From: Novosphingobium pokkalii | GTDB lineage: Bacteria; Pseudomonadota; Alphaproteobacteria; Sphingomonadales; Sphingomonadaceae | Assembly (NCBI RefSeq): GCF_014652855.1 | Contig: NZ_BMZP01000003.1 | Location: 290,849-354,848 of the forward strand | DNA length: 64,000 nt | Reading direction: 5' to 3' | Shown here: in pieces, positions 20,025 through 29,238 of the stretch | Layout: every line of letters begins with the position of its first letter | Position numbering within the stretch: position 1 is the first letter of the stretch | The notes under the pieces: generated by a model | Database searches by the model: none | What the model was told of the DNA's origin: nothing | What the model saw: the letters and a program-made list of their open reading frames with translations, nothing else | Translations under genes and position numbers: made by a program

Positions 20025-21347
20025 ATGATTGATTCGCTGCGACTTCGCGCAGGCCACGTTCTGGCCGCCCTCACCTTGCTGGCCTTGCCTTCCTTGGCGC
20101 ATGCGCAGGATGCCGGGCTCGACCCGGCCGATAGCGGCGATACCGCCTGGCTGCTCGCCGCCACGCTGTTCGGGCTGCTGCTGGTGCTGCCGGGCCTGGC
20201 GCTGTTCCATGCCGGGCGCGTGCGCGCGGCCAGCGTCGTCTCCATGATCACCCAGACCGCCGCAATCGTCGCGCTGGTTTCGGTGCTGTGGATCGTGGTT
20301 GGCTATACGCTGGCGTTCGGCGCGGTCAGCAATGGTTGGCTGGGCAGCGGCAATGCCTGGATGCTGATCGACCTGGGCAATGTGCGCGCCGATACGCTGA
20401 TCCCCGAAAGCGCCTATGCGCTGTTCGAGATGGTCTTTGCCCTCGCCGCCCCGGCCCTTCTCGTTGGCGCCTGGGCAGATCGCGCGCGGTTTGGCTGGGT
20501 CATCGGCTTCGCCGCGCTGTGGAGCCTGATCGTCTATGCCCCGGTGGCGCACTGGGTCTGGGGCGGCGGCTGGCTCGCCACGCGGCTCGGCACGGTGGAC
20601 TATGCCGGCGGGCTGGTCGTGCATACCAGCGCAGGCGTTTCCGCGCTCGTCGTTGCCCTGCTGATGGGCCGTCGCGAACGCTTCTCCCCCGGCGCGGCAC
20701 AAAGCGGCAGCAGCCCCGTGCTGACGCTGACCGGCGCGGCGCTGGTCTGGGTCGGCGGGCTGGCACTGGCCGGTGGCAGTGCCTTTGCTGCTGGGGATGA
20801 TGCCGCCATGGCGCTGGTCAACACGCACGTTGCAACAGGCGTCGCGGCGCTGGCCTGGCTGCTGCTCGACCGCCTGGGCGGCAAACGCCCCGGCCCCACC
20901 GGCCTGGCGCGTGGCGCGATGGCGGGCCTCGCGCTGATCGCACCGATGGCTGCCTATGTCAGCCCTGGCATGGCCGTGGTGCTGGGCCTCGCTGCGGCAG
21001 TCCTCGCCAAGGGCGCGGCGCATGTGATGCAGCAGCGCTTGCAGATCGACGATTCGCTGGGCGTGTTCGCCGGCCACGGCGTAACCGGCGCGGCCGGCAC
21101 GCTGCTCACCGCCGTGGTGCTCAGCCCCTCGCTGGGCGGCACCGGCTATGGCCCCGGCATGGACCTGGCGCGCCAGGTGGTGGGCCAGGCGATCGGCGTG
21201 GCCGCCGTCGCGGCCTGGAGCGCGATTGCCACCGCGATTGCCGCGCTGATGGTCTCCATGGCCCTGCCCATGCGCGTTACCCGCGAGGATGAACTGGCCG
21301 GGCTGGATCGCACCAGCCACGGCGAAGGCGCGTTCGACACGGACTGA
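20025..21347 (+). CDS. amt: Ammonium transporter (Amt family)
   Basis: Inner-membrane ammonium channel of 440 residues with a cleavable signal peptide (ALPSLAHAQ). Family features visible are PGLALFHAGRVRAASVVSM, the pore-gate region HWVWGGGWL, the first pore histidine in DYAGGLVVHTSAGVSALV and the second in VFAGHGVTGAAG. Several positions differ from E. coli AmtB (a Gly where AmtB has Asp before the second histidine), so it is a divergent family member. No glnK (PII) gene accompanies it, unlike most amt loci. Confidence 0.88.
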   Translation: MIDSLRLRAGHVLAALTLLALPSLAHAQDAGLDPADSGDTAWLLAATLFGLLLVLPGLALFHAGRVRAASVVSMITQTAAIVALVSVLWIVVGYTLAFGAVSNGWLGSGNAWMLIDLGNVRADTLIPESAYALFEMVFALAAPALLVGAWADRARFGWVIGFAALWSLIVYAPVAHWVWGGGWLATRLGTVDYAGGLVVHTSAGVSALVVALLMGRRERFSPGAAQSGSSPVLTLTGAALVWVGGLALAGGSAFAAGDDAAMALVNTHVATGVAALAWLLLDRLGGKRPGPTGLARGAMAGLALIAPMAAYVSPGMAVVLGLAAAVLAKGAAHVMQQRLQIDDSLGVFAGHGVTGAAGTLLTAVVLSPSLGGTGYGPGMDLARQVVGQAIGVAAVAAWSAIATAIAALMVSMALPMRVTREDELAGLDRTSHGEGAFDTD

Positions 21348-21377
21348 ACAAGCGCGCCCAACCAACGGTGTTGCAAC

Positions 21378-21409
21378 AAAAAAGCCCGGAGTTTCCTCCG
21401 GGCTTTTTT
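21378..21409. terminator. Bidirectional rho-independent terminator
   Basis: Perfect stem with arms AAAAAAGCCCGGAG and CTCCGGGCTTTTTT and a 4-base loop. It is flanked by A and T tracts, so it can work for both the plus-strand amt gene and the convergent minus-strand flavoprotein gene. Confidence 0.93.
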
Positions 21410-21432
21410 ATCAGAAGACCAACCGGATCGGC

Positions 21433-22842
21433 TCAGTCGCCGGTCAGGATGCGATCCACCAACTGCTTCACCGTGGGGGTGAAGTTGTTGGAATAGAACG
21501 GGTCCTGCTTGAAACGATAGGCCGCGTGGCCGGCAAACATCAGGTTCTGGTTGACATCGCCGCCATGGGCGATGTCTTGCAGCGTCTTCTGGATGCAGAA
21601 GCTGCGCGGATCGGCAAGGCGCCCGGTGGTGTAGTCGTCATGGTCCTTCCACGACGAGAAGCCGCAGTGCGACAGGCAGCCCATGCAGTCGGCCTGGTCC
21701 TTGCGGATTTCGTCGCGCTCTTGCGGATTGACGAAGATCACGGTGTCGTCCGGCGTGCGCAGCGCAGTGGTGAACCCGGCACCGAACCATTCGCGCGCGC
21801 GGGCAAGGTCTGCCGGCGTCACCCAGAAGTTCTTGCCCTTCACGCCCACGTCCAGTTGCACGGTGTGCTCGCCCGCTTCCACCTTGGAATAGGGCACCTG
21901 GCGTTCGGACCGCGCTTCCAGCGCGCGCAGAAACGGATTGCGCACCGCCGAGGAATAGAACCCGGTTGGCGAGAACTTGTGCAGCAACACGTCGCCCGGC
22001 TCGAGCGTGCGCAGGTGATCCTTCCACGCCTGCGGGATCGGGCTTTCCTCGGTGAGCAGCGGCCGCGTGCCGAACTGGAAGGCAATGGCCCCCAGTTCCG
22101 GATTGTCGATCCAGTTGTTCCATTCGCGCAGGAACCACACGCCGCCGGCCATCACGATCGGCACGTCATCGCTCACGCCCTCGGCGCGCATCGTGTCGCG
22201 CAGCGCCTTGACGCGGGGATAGGGATCTTCCGGCTGGCGCGGGTTTTCCGCGTTGGACAGGCCGTTGTGCCCACCCGCCAGCCACGGGTCTTCATAGACC
22301 ACCGCCGCCATCAGGTGCGCCACCTTGTGATAGGCGCGCTTCCACAGCGCGCGGAACGCGCGGCCGGACGAAACGATCGGCAGGTAGCTGACGTTGAAGC
22401 GCGCGGCGATTTCCGACAGCTTGTAGGGCATGCCGGCGCCGCAGGTCACGCCCGAGACCAGGCCCCGGGTGCGTTCCAGCACGCCTTCAAGCACCTGCTG
22501 CGCGCCGCCCATTTCCCACAGCACGTTGATGTTGATCGCGCCCTTGCCGCTGGCGATGTCATAGGCGCGGCGCACCTGTTCCACCGCGCCATCGATGGCA
22601 TAGCGGATCAGCTCCTCGTGACGCTCCTTGCGCGTGAGCGCGTTGTAGATCTGCGGGATGATCTTGCCTTCAGCGTCATAGCTGTCGGCATTCACCGCGC
22701 TGACCGTGCCGATTCCCCCGGCGGCAGCCCACGCTCCCGAACTCATGTGATTGGTTGCGGCAACCCCCTTGCCACCTTCCACCAGCGGCCAGACTTCACG
22801 GCCACCATAAAGGATCGGCTTCAACCCCTTGAACGCAGACAT
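21433..22842 (-). CDS. Nitronate monooxygenase-like NAD(P)H/FMN oxidoreductase
   Basis: A 469-residue TIM-barrel flavoprotein of the nitronate monooxygenase / enoyl-reductase-like group. Support comes from the glycine-rich NHMSSGAWAAAGGIGTVSAVN near the N-terminus, SGVTCGAGMPYKLSEIA, and the FMN-phosphate region IVMAGGVWF and FQFGTRPLL. The C-terminal third has a cysteine cluster, DCMGCLSHCGFSSW, not found in classic nitronate monooxygenases. The ATG at 22842 has GAAGGAA upstream. Substrate is not inferable. Confidence 0.8.
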   Translation of the reverse strand: MSAFKGLKPILYGGREVWPLVEGGKGVAATNHMSSGAWAAAGGIGTVSAVNADSYDAEGKIIPQIYNALTRKERHEELIRYAIDGAVEQVRRAYDIASGKGAININVLWEMGGAQQVLEGVLERTRGLVSGVTCGAGMPYKLSEIAARFNVSYLPIVSSGRAFRALWKRAYHKVAHLMAAVVYEDPWLAGGHNGLSNAENPRQPEDPYPRVKALRDTMRAEGVSDDVPIVMAGGVWFLREWNNWIDNPELGAIAFQFGTRPLLTEESPIPQAWKDHLRTLEPGDVLLHKFSPTGFYSSAVRNPFLRALEARSERQVPYSKVEAGEHTVQLDVGVKGKNFWVTPADLARAREWFGAGFTTALRTPDDTVIFVNPQERDEIRKDQADCMGCLSHCGFSSWKDHDDYTTGRLADPRSFCIQKTLQDIAHGGDVNQNLMFAGHAAYRFKQDPFYSNNFTPTVKQLVDRILTGD

Positions 22843-23082
22843 ATCATTCCTTCGACGCGACCCGGCGCGTGGCATTTGCCGGCTTGCTGCGCGGCACGTG
22901 CGATCGATCCCTTGCGATCGTCCGTGCACCGTTGCGCTTGGCCGGCCCTGAAAAACCCGAATACGCTGCTTTACGGCGAAACGCCGCCAAGCGAAAGTCC
23001 GGTGTCGTGCTTTTGCCGCATCAACGCGCCGAAATGGGGCGTTGCATCGTCAAAAATCCTCTCCAAAGCGGCGGAAAGACGC

Positions 23083-24210
23083 TCAATCGTCGTCTTCCAC
23101 CGCCACCTTTTCGCCCGTCACGCGCTGCGACAGGGCCGCCGCCATGAACGGATCGAGCGCCCCGTCAAGCACGTCGGTGGGATTGGTGCTGACCACGCCC
23201 GTGCGCAAGTCCTTGACCTGCTGATAGGGTTGCAGGACGTAGGAGCGGATCTGGTGGCCCCAGCCGATCTCGGTCTTGGCGGCATATTCGCCCGAAGCCG
23301 CCGCCTCGCGCTTGGCCAGTTCCGCTTCGTAGATTCGCGCCTTCAGCATGTTCATCGCGGTGGCGCGGTTCTTGTGCTGGCTGCGGTCGTTCTGGCTGGC
23401 CACGATGATCCCGGTGGGCACGTGGGTGATACGCACCGCCGAGTCCGTGGTGTTGACGTGCTGACCGCCCGCGCCCGAAGCGCGATAGGTGTCGATCTTG
23501 AGGTCGGCCGGATTGATTTCGACTTCGATGTTGTCGTCGATCTCGGGATAGACCCACACCGAGCTGAACGAGGTATGCCGGCGGGCCGAGCTGTCATAGG
23601 GGCTGATGCGGACCAGGCGATGCACGCCGCTTTCGGTCTTGGCATAGCCATAGGCGTTCTCGCCCTTGATCAGCAGCGTGGCGCTCTTGATCCCGGCGGC
23701 TTCCCCGGCGTGGTAATCGACCAGGTCGACCTTGTAGCCATGGCGTTCGGCCCAGCGCGTGTACATGCGCTGGAGCATTTCGGCCCAGTCCTGGCTTTCG
23801 GTGCCGCCGGCGCCAGCATGCACTTCGAGATAGGCGTTGTTGGCATCGGCTTCACCGGCCAGCAGCGCCTGGACCTTGTCGGCATCGGCGCGATTGGCCA
23901 GCGCGGCCAGCGTCGCCAGCCCTTCGGCCACCGTCTCGTCATCGCCTTCCATCTCGCCGAGCTCGACGAACTCGATGGCGTCGGCCATTTCCTGGCCGAT
24001 CTGGTTGACGGTGCCGATCGAGGCTTCCAGCCGCCGGCGCTCGCGCATCACGGCTTCGGCGTTCTTCGGATCGTCCCACAGCTTGGGATCTTCGACACGG
24101 GCGTTGAGTTCGTCGAGCCGGCGCACGGCGCGGTCCCAGTCGAGGAACTTGCGCACCAGCGCCAACGCCGCCTCGATGCGGTCGATATGAGCCTGCCCTT
24201 CGGCACGCAT
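23083..24210 (-). CDS. prfB: Peptide chain release factor 2
   Basis: Releases the peptide at UGA and UAA stops. The 375-residue protein shows the GGQ loop in SGAGGQHVNTTDSAVR (about residues 243-258). The stop-recognition tripeptide reads SPY instead of SPF, as commonly seen in alphaproteobacterial RF2. The N-terminal region is read in one frame: the autoregulatory UGA frameshift of E. coli RF2 is absent, the equivalent site reading KFLDWD. It lies alone on the minus strand. Confidence 0.96.
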   Translation of the reverse strand: MRAEGQAHIDRIEAALALVRKFLDWDRAVRRLDELNARVEDPKLWDDPKNAEAVMRERRRLEASIGTVNQIGQEMADAIEFVELGEMEGDDETVAEGLATLAALANRADADKVQALLAGEADANNAYLEVHAGAGGTESQDWAEMLQRMYTRWAERHGYKVDLVDYHAGEAAGIKSATLLIKGENAYGYAKTESGVHRLVRISPYDSSARRHTSFSSVWVYPEIDDNIEVEINPADLKIDTYRASGAGGQHVNTTDSAVRITHVPTGIIVASQNDRSQHKNRATAMNMLKARIYEAELAKREAAASGEYAAKTEIGWGHQIRSYVLQPYQQVKDLRTGVVSTNPTDVLDGALDPFMAAALSQRVTGEKVAVEDDD

Positions 24211-24325
24211 GACGGTCTTACTCCATACAAACGAACTGGCCGCTTAGCGAAGCCCGCCCGTTTGTAAAGGTGCGCGCTGGCAACCCATCGCGAAACACTC
24301 CGCGAACGGGCCGCCAGCGCGGCCT

Positions 24326-24883
24326 TCAGCCGTGACGGCGGTGCATCGCCTGGACGGCGGCGAGCGTGAGCTTCACGTGATCGCGATAATCGAGGTCGGA
24401 ATGGACCAGCGTGATCCGGCCATCGGGCGCGATGACATAGCTGGTGCGCGAGGTCAGCCCGGTGGACTTGCCACCCTGCTGGAGATCGACGTCATAGGCC
24501 CGGACGATCGCCGGGGTGGCCGCCGCCACGGCAAACTTGTTGCGGCATTCCTCGGTCGAAAAGCGGGTCAGCGTCGCTACATCGTCGTTCGACATGCCGA
24601 TCACCGTGGCGCCGGCCTTGGCGAAATCGGCCGTGGCGTCGGCAAAGGCATGGGCTTCGAGTGTGCAGCCTTGCGTGAACGCCTTGGGGTAGAAATAGAG
24701 CACGACCGGGCCGCGCTTGAGCGCCTGGCGCAGGTTGAAGCTGAACGGCTTGCCGCCCAGCGCGCCTTGCGCGGTGAAATCGGGCGCGCGGGCGCCCTGC
24801 GGCAGCGCGGCATGGGCAGCCGCCATCGGCGTGAGGGAAAGGGCGAAGGCCGCCAACGCGGCAAGGGGGGAGCGCGTGATCAT
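24326..24883 (-). CDS. Exported peroxiredoxin (AhpC/TSA, BCP-like)
   Basis: Thiol peroxidase of 185 residues with a signal peptide ending near AHAALPQG, so probably periplasmic. The active-site motif is YFYPKAFTQGCTLEAHAF, where Thr and the peroxidatic Cys of the PxxxTxxC pattern are present. A second Cys in STEECRNKF could be the resolving one. The ATG at 24883 has AGAGG seven bases upstream; an ATG at 24889 is an alternative. Most BCP proteins are cytoplasmic, so export is a distinguishing feature. Confidence 0.85.
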   Translation of the reverse strand: MITRSPLAALAAFALSLTPMAAAHAALPQGARAPDFTAQGALGGKPFSFNLRQALKRGPVVLYFYPKAFTQGCTLEAHAFADATADFAKAGATVIGMSNDDVATLTRFSTEECRNKFAVAAATPAIVRAYDVDLQQGGKSTGLTSRTSYVIAPDGRITLVHSDLDYRDHVKLTLAAVQAMHRRHG

Positions 24884-24913
24884 GGCCATGCCTCTAGCAC
24901 AGCGATCGCGCCC

Positions 24914-27484
24914 TCAATAGATGCCCCCTTGGTCCTCCACGAAGTTGCTCCCGGCCGGGCGCGCGGCCGGCGCCGCCGCCGGGCCACGCGCCGCCCGCGC
25001 CTTGCGCAGCGCATCGAGCACGGCTTCCTTGGCGGTGATTTCCGAAGGCTGCACGGTGCGGCGCGGCTCGGTATCGGGCTTGAACGCTTCCCAGATGATC
25101 GAGGCCTTGCGGTCGTTGTCCTGCGGCGTGCCGCCGAACACCCGCTTGCCCGAAACGCGATCGATCTTCACCATCGAGACGCCGGCAGGCGCGGTAAACG
25201 GAATGTCGGACCAGCGCGGCCGCGTGGCCAGCACGAACTGCTTGAAGATCGGCGCGGCGATGCGCCCACCCTGGGCATAGCCGCCCAGGCTGCGCGGCTG
25301 GTCATAGCCCATGTAGACGCCGGCGATGATATCGGGCGAACCGCCCACGAACCACACGTTGGTCGGCCCGCTGGTCGTGCCGGTCTTGCCGAACAGCGGC
25401 AGGCCCAGATCGTGCAGCGTCTCGGCCGTGCCGCGCACCACCACGCCTTCCAGCATGTGCACCACCTGGTAAGCGGTGCGCGGATCGAGCACCTGCTTGC
25501 CTGCCGGGCGCAGGCGCGGCATCGCCGTGCCATCCCAGCGCGGCATGTTGCAGCCGGTGCAGGCGCGGTTGTCGGCGCGCCAGATCACCTTGCCGTTGCG
25601 ATCCTGGACATAGTCGATCAGCGTGGCTTCGCGCTGGCGGCCATGGTTGGCGAGCGCAGCATAGGCATTGACCATGCGCGTCACCGTCGTGTCACCCGCG
25701 CCCAGCGCCATCGACAGATAGGGCTGGTAATCGCCGATGCCCACGGCCTTGATCGTGCGCACCACCTTGTCCATGCCGGTGTCGTTGGCCACGCGCACGG
25801 TCATCAGGTTACGCGACTGTTCCAGGCCCCAGCGCATGGTGTGGCTGCCCGATCCGCCCTCGTTGCCAAAGTTGCGGAAGCACTTCTGCCCCAGCGCCGC
25901 GCCCTGGTAGACGCAGAACGTGCCATCGACGATCATCGAGGCCGGCGTCATGCCGTTGTCGAGCGCGGTGGCATAGACGAAGGGCTTGATCGTGGAGCCG
26001 GGCTGGCGCTGCGCCTGAGTGGCGCGGTTGAACGAGCCCAGCCGCGCGTCGAACCCGCCCTGCATGGCGAGTATCCGGCTGCTCTGCGGGTCTTCCACCA
26101 CCATGCCGCCCGAAACCTCGGGCACCACGCGCAGCGCCCAGGTGCCACTGCCCGCCGGGGCAACGGTGATCACGTCACCCACTTTCATCGCGTCGGGCAC
26201 GCCATAAAGGGTGCCGGTCTGCCCATCGGCAAAGCCCACCTGCCCGCTGCTGCCCCGGCGCGACACCAATACGGCCACGCGCCAGTCGAGATAGCGGATC
26301 GACAGGTTGCTGTTGATCAGTTGCGCCTGCCAGTTGCCCTCTTCCATGTCGATGTGCGCGATCGGCCCGTGCCAGGGCCGCCCGGCGGCATAGCGCAACA
26401 GCCCGGCGCGCAACGCATCCTGCGCCGCCGTCTGCAATTGCTGGTCGAGCGAGGTCCGCACCCACAGGCCACCGGCATAGACGCTATTCGGCCCATCCTT
26501 GGCCTGTTCGCCGAACTGGTCGATCAACTGGCGGCGCACTTCCTCCAGGAAATAGCCGGCATCGGCGGTGTAGCTTTCGGTGCGGCGCGGCACCAGGCCC
26601 AGCGGCTGCGCCTTGGCCTGGGCCACGTCGGCCGCGCTCGCCCAGCCGTTCTTCTGCATCTGGTCCAGCACCCAGTTGCGGCGGGTGATGGCCTTTTCGG
26701 CAAACTTGGCGCGGCTGTAGGTTTCCGGTGCCTTGGGCAGGATCGCCAGGAACGCCGCTTCATGCAGCGCCAGGTCGCCCACGTCCTTGTCGAAATAGGC
26801 GCGCGCCGCGGCCTGTACGCCAAAGCTCTGCCGGCCCAGCGGGATCTCGTTGAGATAGAGCTCCAGGATCTGCTGCTTGGTCAGCACGCTTTCGATGCGC
26901 CGCGCCAGAAGCATTTCCTTGAGCTTGCGCGTCACCGAATATTCGTTGCCGATCAGGATGTTCTTGGCGACCTGCTGGGTAATGGTGGAGCCGCCCCGCG
27001 CGCGCTCGCCCGAGCCCAGCTTGGTGGCATAGTCCACCACCGCGCCGGCCAGCCCGGTCAGGTCCACCCCGCCATGGGTCCAGAACGTCTTGTCCTCGGC
27101 CGAAAGGAACGCATTGATCAGTTGCGGCGGGAAATCAACGAAGCGCAACTGCACCCGCCGCTCGCGCGCATAGCTCGACACGATCTGCCCATCGGCACCG
27201 CGCACCATCGTGGGCAGCGGCGGCTGGTAGGTCAGCAGCGTATCGGCAGACGGCAGCGTGCGCTCCACCGTCACCCACAGCAGGCCACGCAGCACCAGCA
27301 GCACCAGCACGAGCCAACCCGCGCGGCGGAGCCACTTCGATCGCTGCCACAGGCCGCGAATCCGGCCGAACGGATTGCCGCCCCGCCTGATGCGGAATCG
27401 ACGGCCATTCGGCTCGCCTTCGGGCTCACGGTCTGGTTCGGGCGCATCGCCGCGCGCAATGATCGGGGGCAGGTCGTCGGCCAT
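24914..27484 (-). CDS. mrcA: Penicillin-binding protein 1A (bifunctional class A PBP)
   Basis: Polymerises and cross-links peptidoglycan. An N-terminal cytoplasmic tail and one membrane anchor (about residues 55-75) are followed by a GT51 transglycosylase domain (catalytic Glu in SAEDKTFWTHGGVD; GGSTITQQVAKN). The transpeptidase domain has SxxK in PGSTIKPF (about 493-500), SRN in EQSRNLMTV and KTG in GKTGTTSG (about 698-705). The 856-residue length is normal for class A PBPs. The C-terminal tail is Ala/Arg/Pro-rich. An amidase gene lies immediately upstream on the same strand, a plausible cell-wall pair. Confidence 0.95.
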   Translation of the reverse strand: MADDLPPIIARGDAPEPDREPEGEPNGRRFRIRRGGNPFGRIRGLWQRSKWLRRAGWLVLVLLVLRGLLWVTVERTLPSADTLLTYQPPLPTMVRGADGQIVSSYARERRVQLRFVDFPPQLINAFLSAEDKTFWTHGGVDLTGLAGAVVDYATKLGSGERARGGSTITQQVAKNILIGNEYSVTRKLKEMLLARRIESVLTKQQILELYLNEIPLGRQSFGVQAAARAYFDKDVGDLALHEAAFLAILPKAPETYSRAKFAEKAITRRNWVLDQMQKNGWASAADVAQAKAQPLGLVPRRTESYTADAGYFLEEVRRQLIDQFGEQAKDGPNSVYAGGLWVRTSLDQQLQTAAQDALRAGLLRYAAGRPWHGPIAHIDMEEGNWQAQLINSNLSIRYLDWRVAVLVSRRGSSGQVGFADGQTGTLYGVPDAMKVGDVITVAPAGSGTWALRVVPEVSGGMVVEDPQSSRILAMQGGFDARLGSFNRATQAQRQPGSTIKPFVYATALDNGMTPASMIVDGTFCVYQGAALGQKCFRNFGNEGGSGSHTMRWGLEQSRNLMTVRVANDTGMDKVVRTIKAVGIGDYQPYLSMALGAGDTTVTRMVNAYAALANHGRQREATLIDYVQDRNGKVIWRADNRACTGCNMPRWDGTAMPRLRPAGKQVLDPRTAYQVVHMLEGVVVRGTAETLHDLGLPLFGKTGTTSGPTNVWFVGGSPDIIAGVYMGYDQPRSLGGYAQGGRIAAPIFKQFVLATRPRWSDIPFTAPAGVSMVKIDRVSGKRVFGGTPQDNDRKASIIWEAFKPDTEPRRTVQPSEITAKEAVLDALRKARAARGPAAAPAARPAGSNFVEDQGGIY

Positions 27485-27557
27485 CGTGGCCGCGCTCTAG
27501 CACGGGGCTTTGCGCGCGCACCAGTGCCTATCGCGTCGCCGGCGTTTCGGCCGGCCG

Positions 27558-28472
27558 CTATCCGACGCCCGGCGACCGACTGTCCTGCTCGGCAAGAAAA
27601 ATCGCGATGGCCCGCGCCACGGCGGCGGCAAAGCCGTTGCGCCAGGCCTTGTCGGTCATCGACCGCGCGTCGGCCGCGTTGCTGATATAGCCCGCTTCCA
27701 TCAGCGCCGACGGCAAATCGAGCGACTTGAGCACGACGAACGCCGCCTCGCGCCGGGGATCGACATGAAAGCGGATCGGCCCCTGCCCTTCGCGCAAAAT
27801 CAGGTCGGCCAGGCGGATCGAACGGGTGCGCATCTCGCGGCGCGACAGGTCCACCAGGATCGAGCTGACCGCGCCCGATTGCCCTTCGAGAGTCACGCCG
27901 TTTACCGTGTCCGCCCGGTTTTCGCGCCGCGCCAGGGCATCGGCCACGGCGTCCGATCCCTTGTCGGACAGGGTATAGACCGTCGCCCCGCCCGCATCGG
28001 CGCTGGGCGCGGAATCGGCGTGGATCGACAGGAACAGGTCGGCATGCAGGCGCCGGGCAATGCCCGAGCGCTCTTCCAGCGCGAGGAAGCGATCGTCGCT
28101 GCGGGTCAGGGCCACGCGCACATGGCCTTGCGCCAGCAGCGCATCGCGCAGCGCAAGCGCAAGCGCCAGGGTCAACTGCTTTTCGCGCAAGCTGCCTTCC
28201 CCGCTGGCGCCGGGATCATGACCGCCATGGCCGGCATCGATCACCACCAGCGGGCGGCTGGCATCGGCCGGGCCGAGGATCGGCGGCAGGTCGATCGGGC
28301 GCGTGCCATCCGGCAAGGCCACGCGCACCACATAGGCCGGCACTTGCCCGCCCCGCCCCGCTCCCACGCCAAGCACCACCCGCGCCCACACCACGGCCGC
28401 CAGCAACGGCACCACGAACAGCGCGGCGATTGCAAGCCATTGCGGAACCGGCAGGCGGGGAAGCTTAACCAT
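27558..28472 (-). CDS. N-acetylmuramoyl-L-alanine amidase (Amidase_3)
   Basis: Zinc amidase that cleaves the bond between MurNAc and L-Ala in peptidoglycan. The 304-residue protein has one N-terminal membrane anchor or signal (about residues 11-32) and the catalytic domain. Zinc ligands are visible: His in VVIDAGHGGHDPGA, Glu in GSLREKQLTLAL, His in LFLSIHADS; the catalytic Glu is in ALMEAGYISN. The ATG at 28472 precedes the anchor. No AMIN targeting domain is present. It lies 73 bp upstream of the PBP1A gene on the same strand. Confidence 0.92.
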   Translation of the reverse strand: MVKLPRLPVPQWLAIAALFVVPLLAAVVWARVVLGVGAGRGGQVPAYVVRVALPDGTRPIDLPPILGPADASRPLVVIDAGHGGHDPGASGEGSLREKQLTLALALALRDALLAQGHVRVALTRSDDRFLALEERSGIARRLHADLFLSIHADSAPSADAGGATVYTLSDKGSDAVADALARRENRADTVNGVTLEGQSGAVSSILVDLSRREMRTRSIRLADLILREGQGPIRFHVDPRREAAFVVLKSLDLPSALMEAGYISNAADARSMTDKAWRNGFAAAVARAIAIFLAEQDSRSPGVG

Positions 28473-28626
28473 GATCCGCCCGCCTATGCCGCGCCGCGCG
28501 CCCCATGGTCCAGTGTTAATCGCCAAGGCCTGTCACCGCGCGTCCGCGTGCCGGATCAGGGTCGCCGCGCATCCGCAGAAAGACGGAGCGTTTCAGGACA
28601 CGGTTTTAATTGCCGCTTTGTGATTG

Positions 28627-28640
28627 GGGTGCTAGCACCC
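28627..28640. promoter_or_regulatory. Perfect 14-bp palindrome upstream of rne
   Basis: GGGTGCTAGCACCC is its own reverse complement. It lies 599 bp upstream of the rne start and 155 bp upstream of the amidase start. It could be an operator; the binding protein is unknown. Confidence 0.4.
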
Positions 28641-29038
28641 ATCTAACGGAGCAGTCCGACCGGCTGCTTTCCTCGCCGCGTTGCCGCCGCGCCCAACAGG
28701 TGCGCCATGGCAGCAACGCCCACGGCCGATGCGCCAATGGCAGGGGGATGAAGCGGTCGGGCTTGGTCCGGGCGGGCAGGAAGGGAAAAGGCACAGACGC
28801 CGCCCTCGCCCGCGCTTGAGGTTGATGCCGTGATGAAGAGCCGCGTACCGTTCCAGCCAAAGCGCCCCACCGGGGCCTTTGTGCTTTGTACGGATACCGG
28901 CACGCACGAAGACACCGGCGCTTTTGCCCGTGCAATCGGCAACCGGGGCTCCCGCGCGGAGCCATCGTCGCACGTCTTCACCACCGCAGACGCACACCAA
29001 CCGCCGCCGGGCGGCGAGCATCATGGCCCCTTGTTGCA

Positions 29039-29068
29039 CAGATTTCTGCCGCGCAGATTTCTGTCGCG
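29039..29068 (+). repeat. Tandem 15-bp repeat in the rne leader
   Basis: Two adjacent copies, CAGATTTCTGCCGCG and CAGATTTCTGTCGCG, differ at one base. They lie about 170 bp upstream of the rne start. Confidence 0.6.
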
Positions 29069-29238
29069 CAGCAGCCGGCCCATGCTCCGATCCGGCACAT
29101 CCGCATTTGCAAGGCGCCTTCGGCCCGTCCGCGTTCCTCACCAGGATCGCGGGCGCACGCCAGGCCCTTGCACCACCACAAGAAACCGCGCCGATTTCCC
29201 GGGCACCGACCCGTGGCCGCGCGGCTGGAGACAATGGA

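Larger units (their letters stand above)
28473..29238. other. Long divergent intergenic region / rne leader
   Basis: A 766-bp stretch between the amidase start (minus) and the rne start (plus). Open frames cross it but none has a plausible start and protein-like composition. It contains a perfect 14-bp palindrome at 28627-28640 and a tandem 15-bp repeat at 29039-29068. Long 5' leaders that mediate autoregulation are known for rne in gammaproteobacteria, so a long untranslated leader is plausible. Confidence 0.6.

Noticed and set aside
24130..24180. Programmed frameshift in prfB
   Set aside because: The reading frame is continuous through the equivalent site and no in-frame TGA is present.
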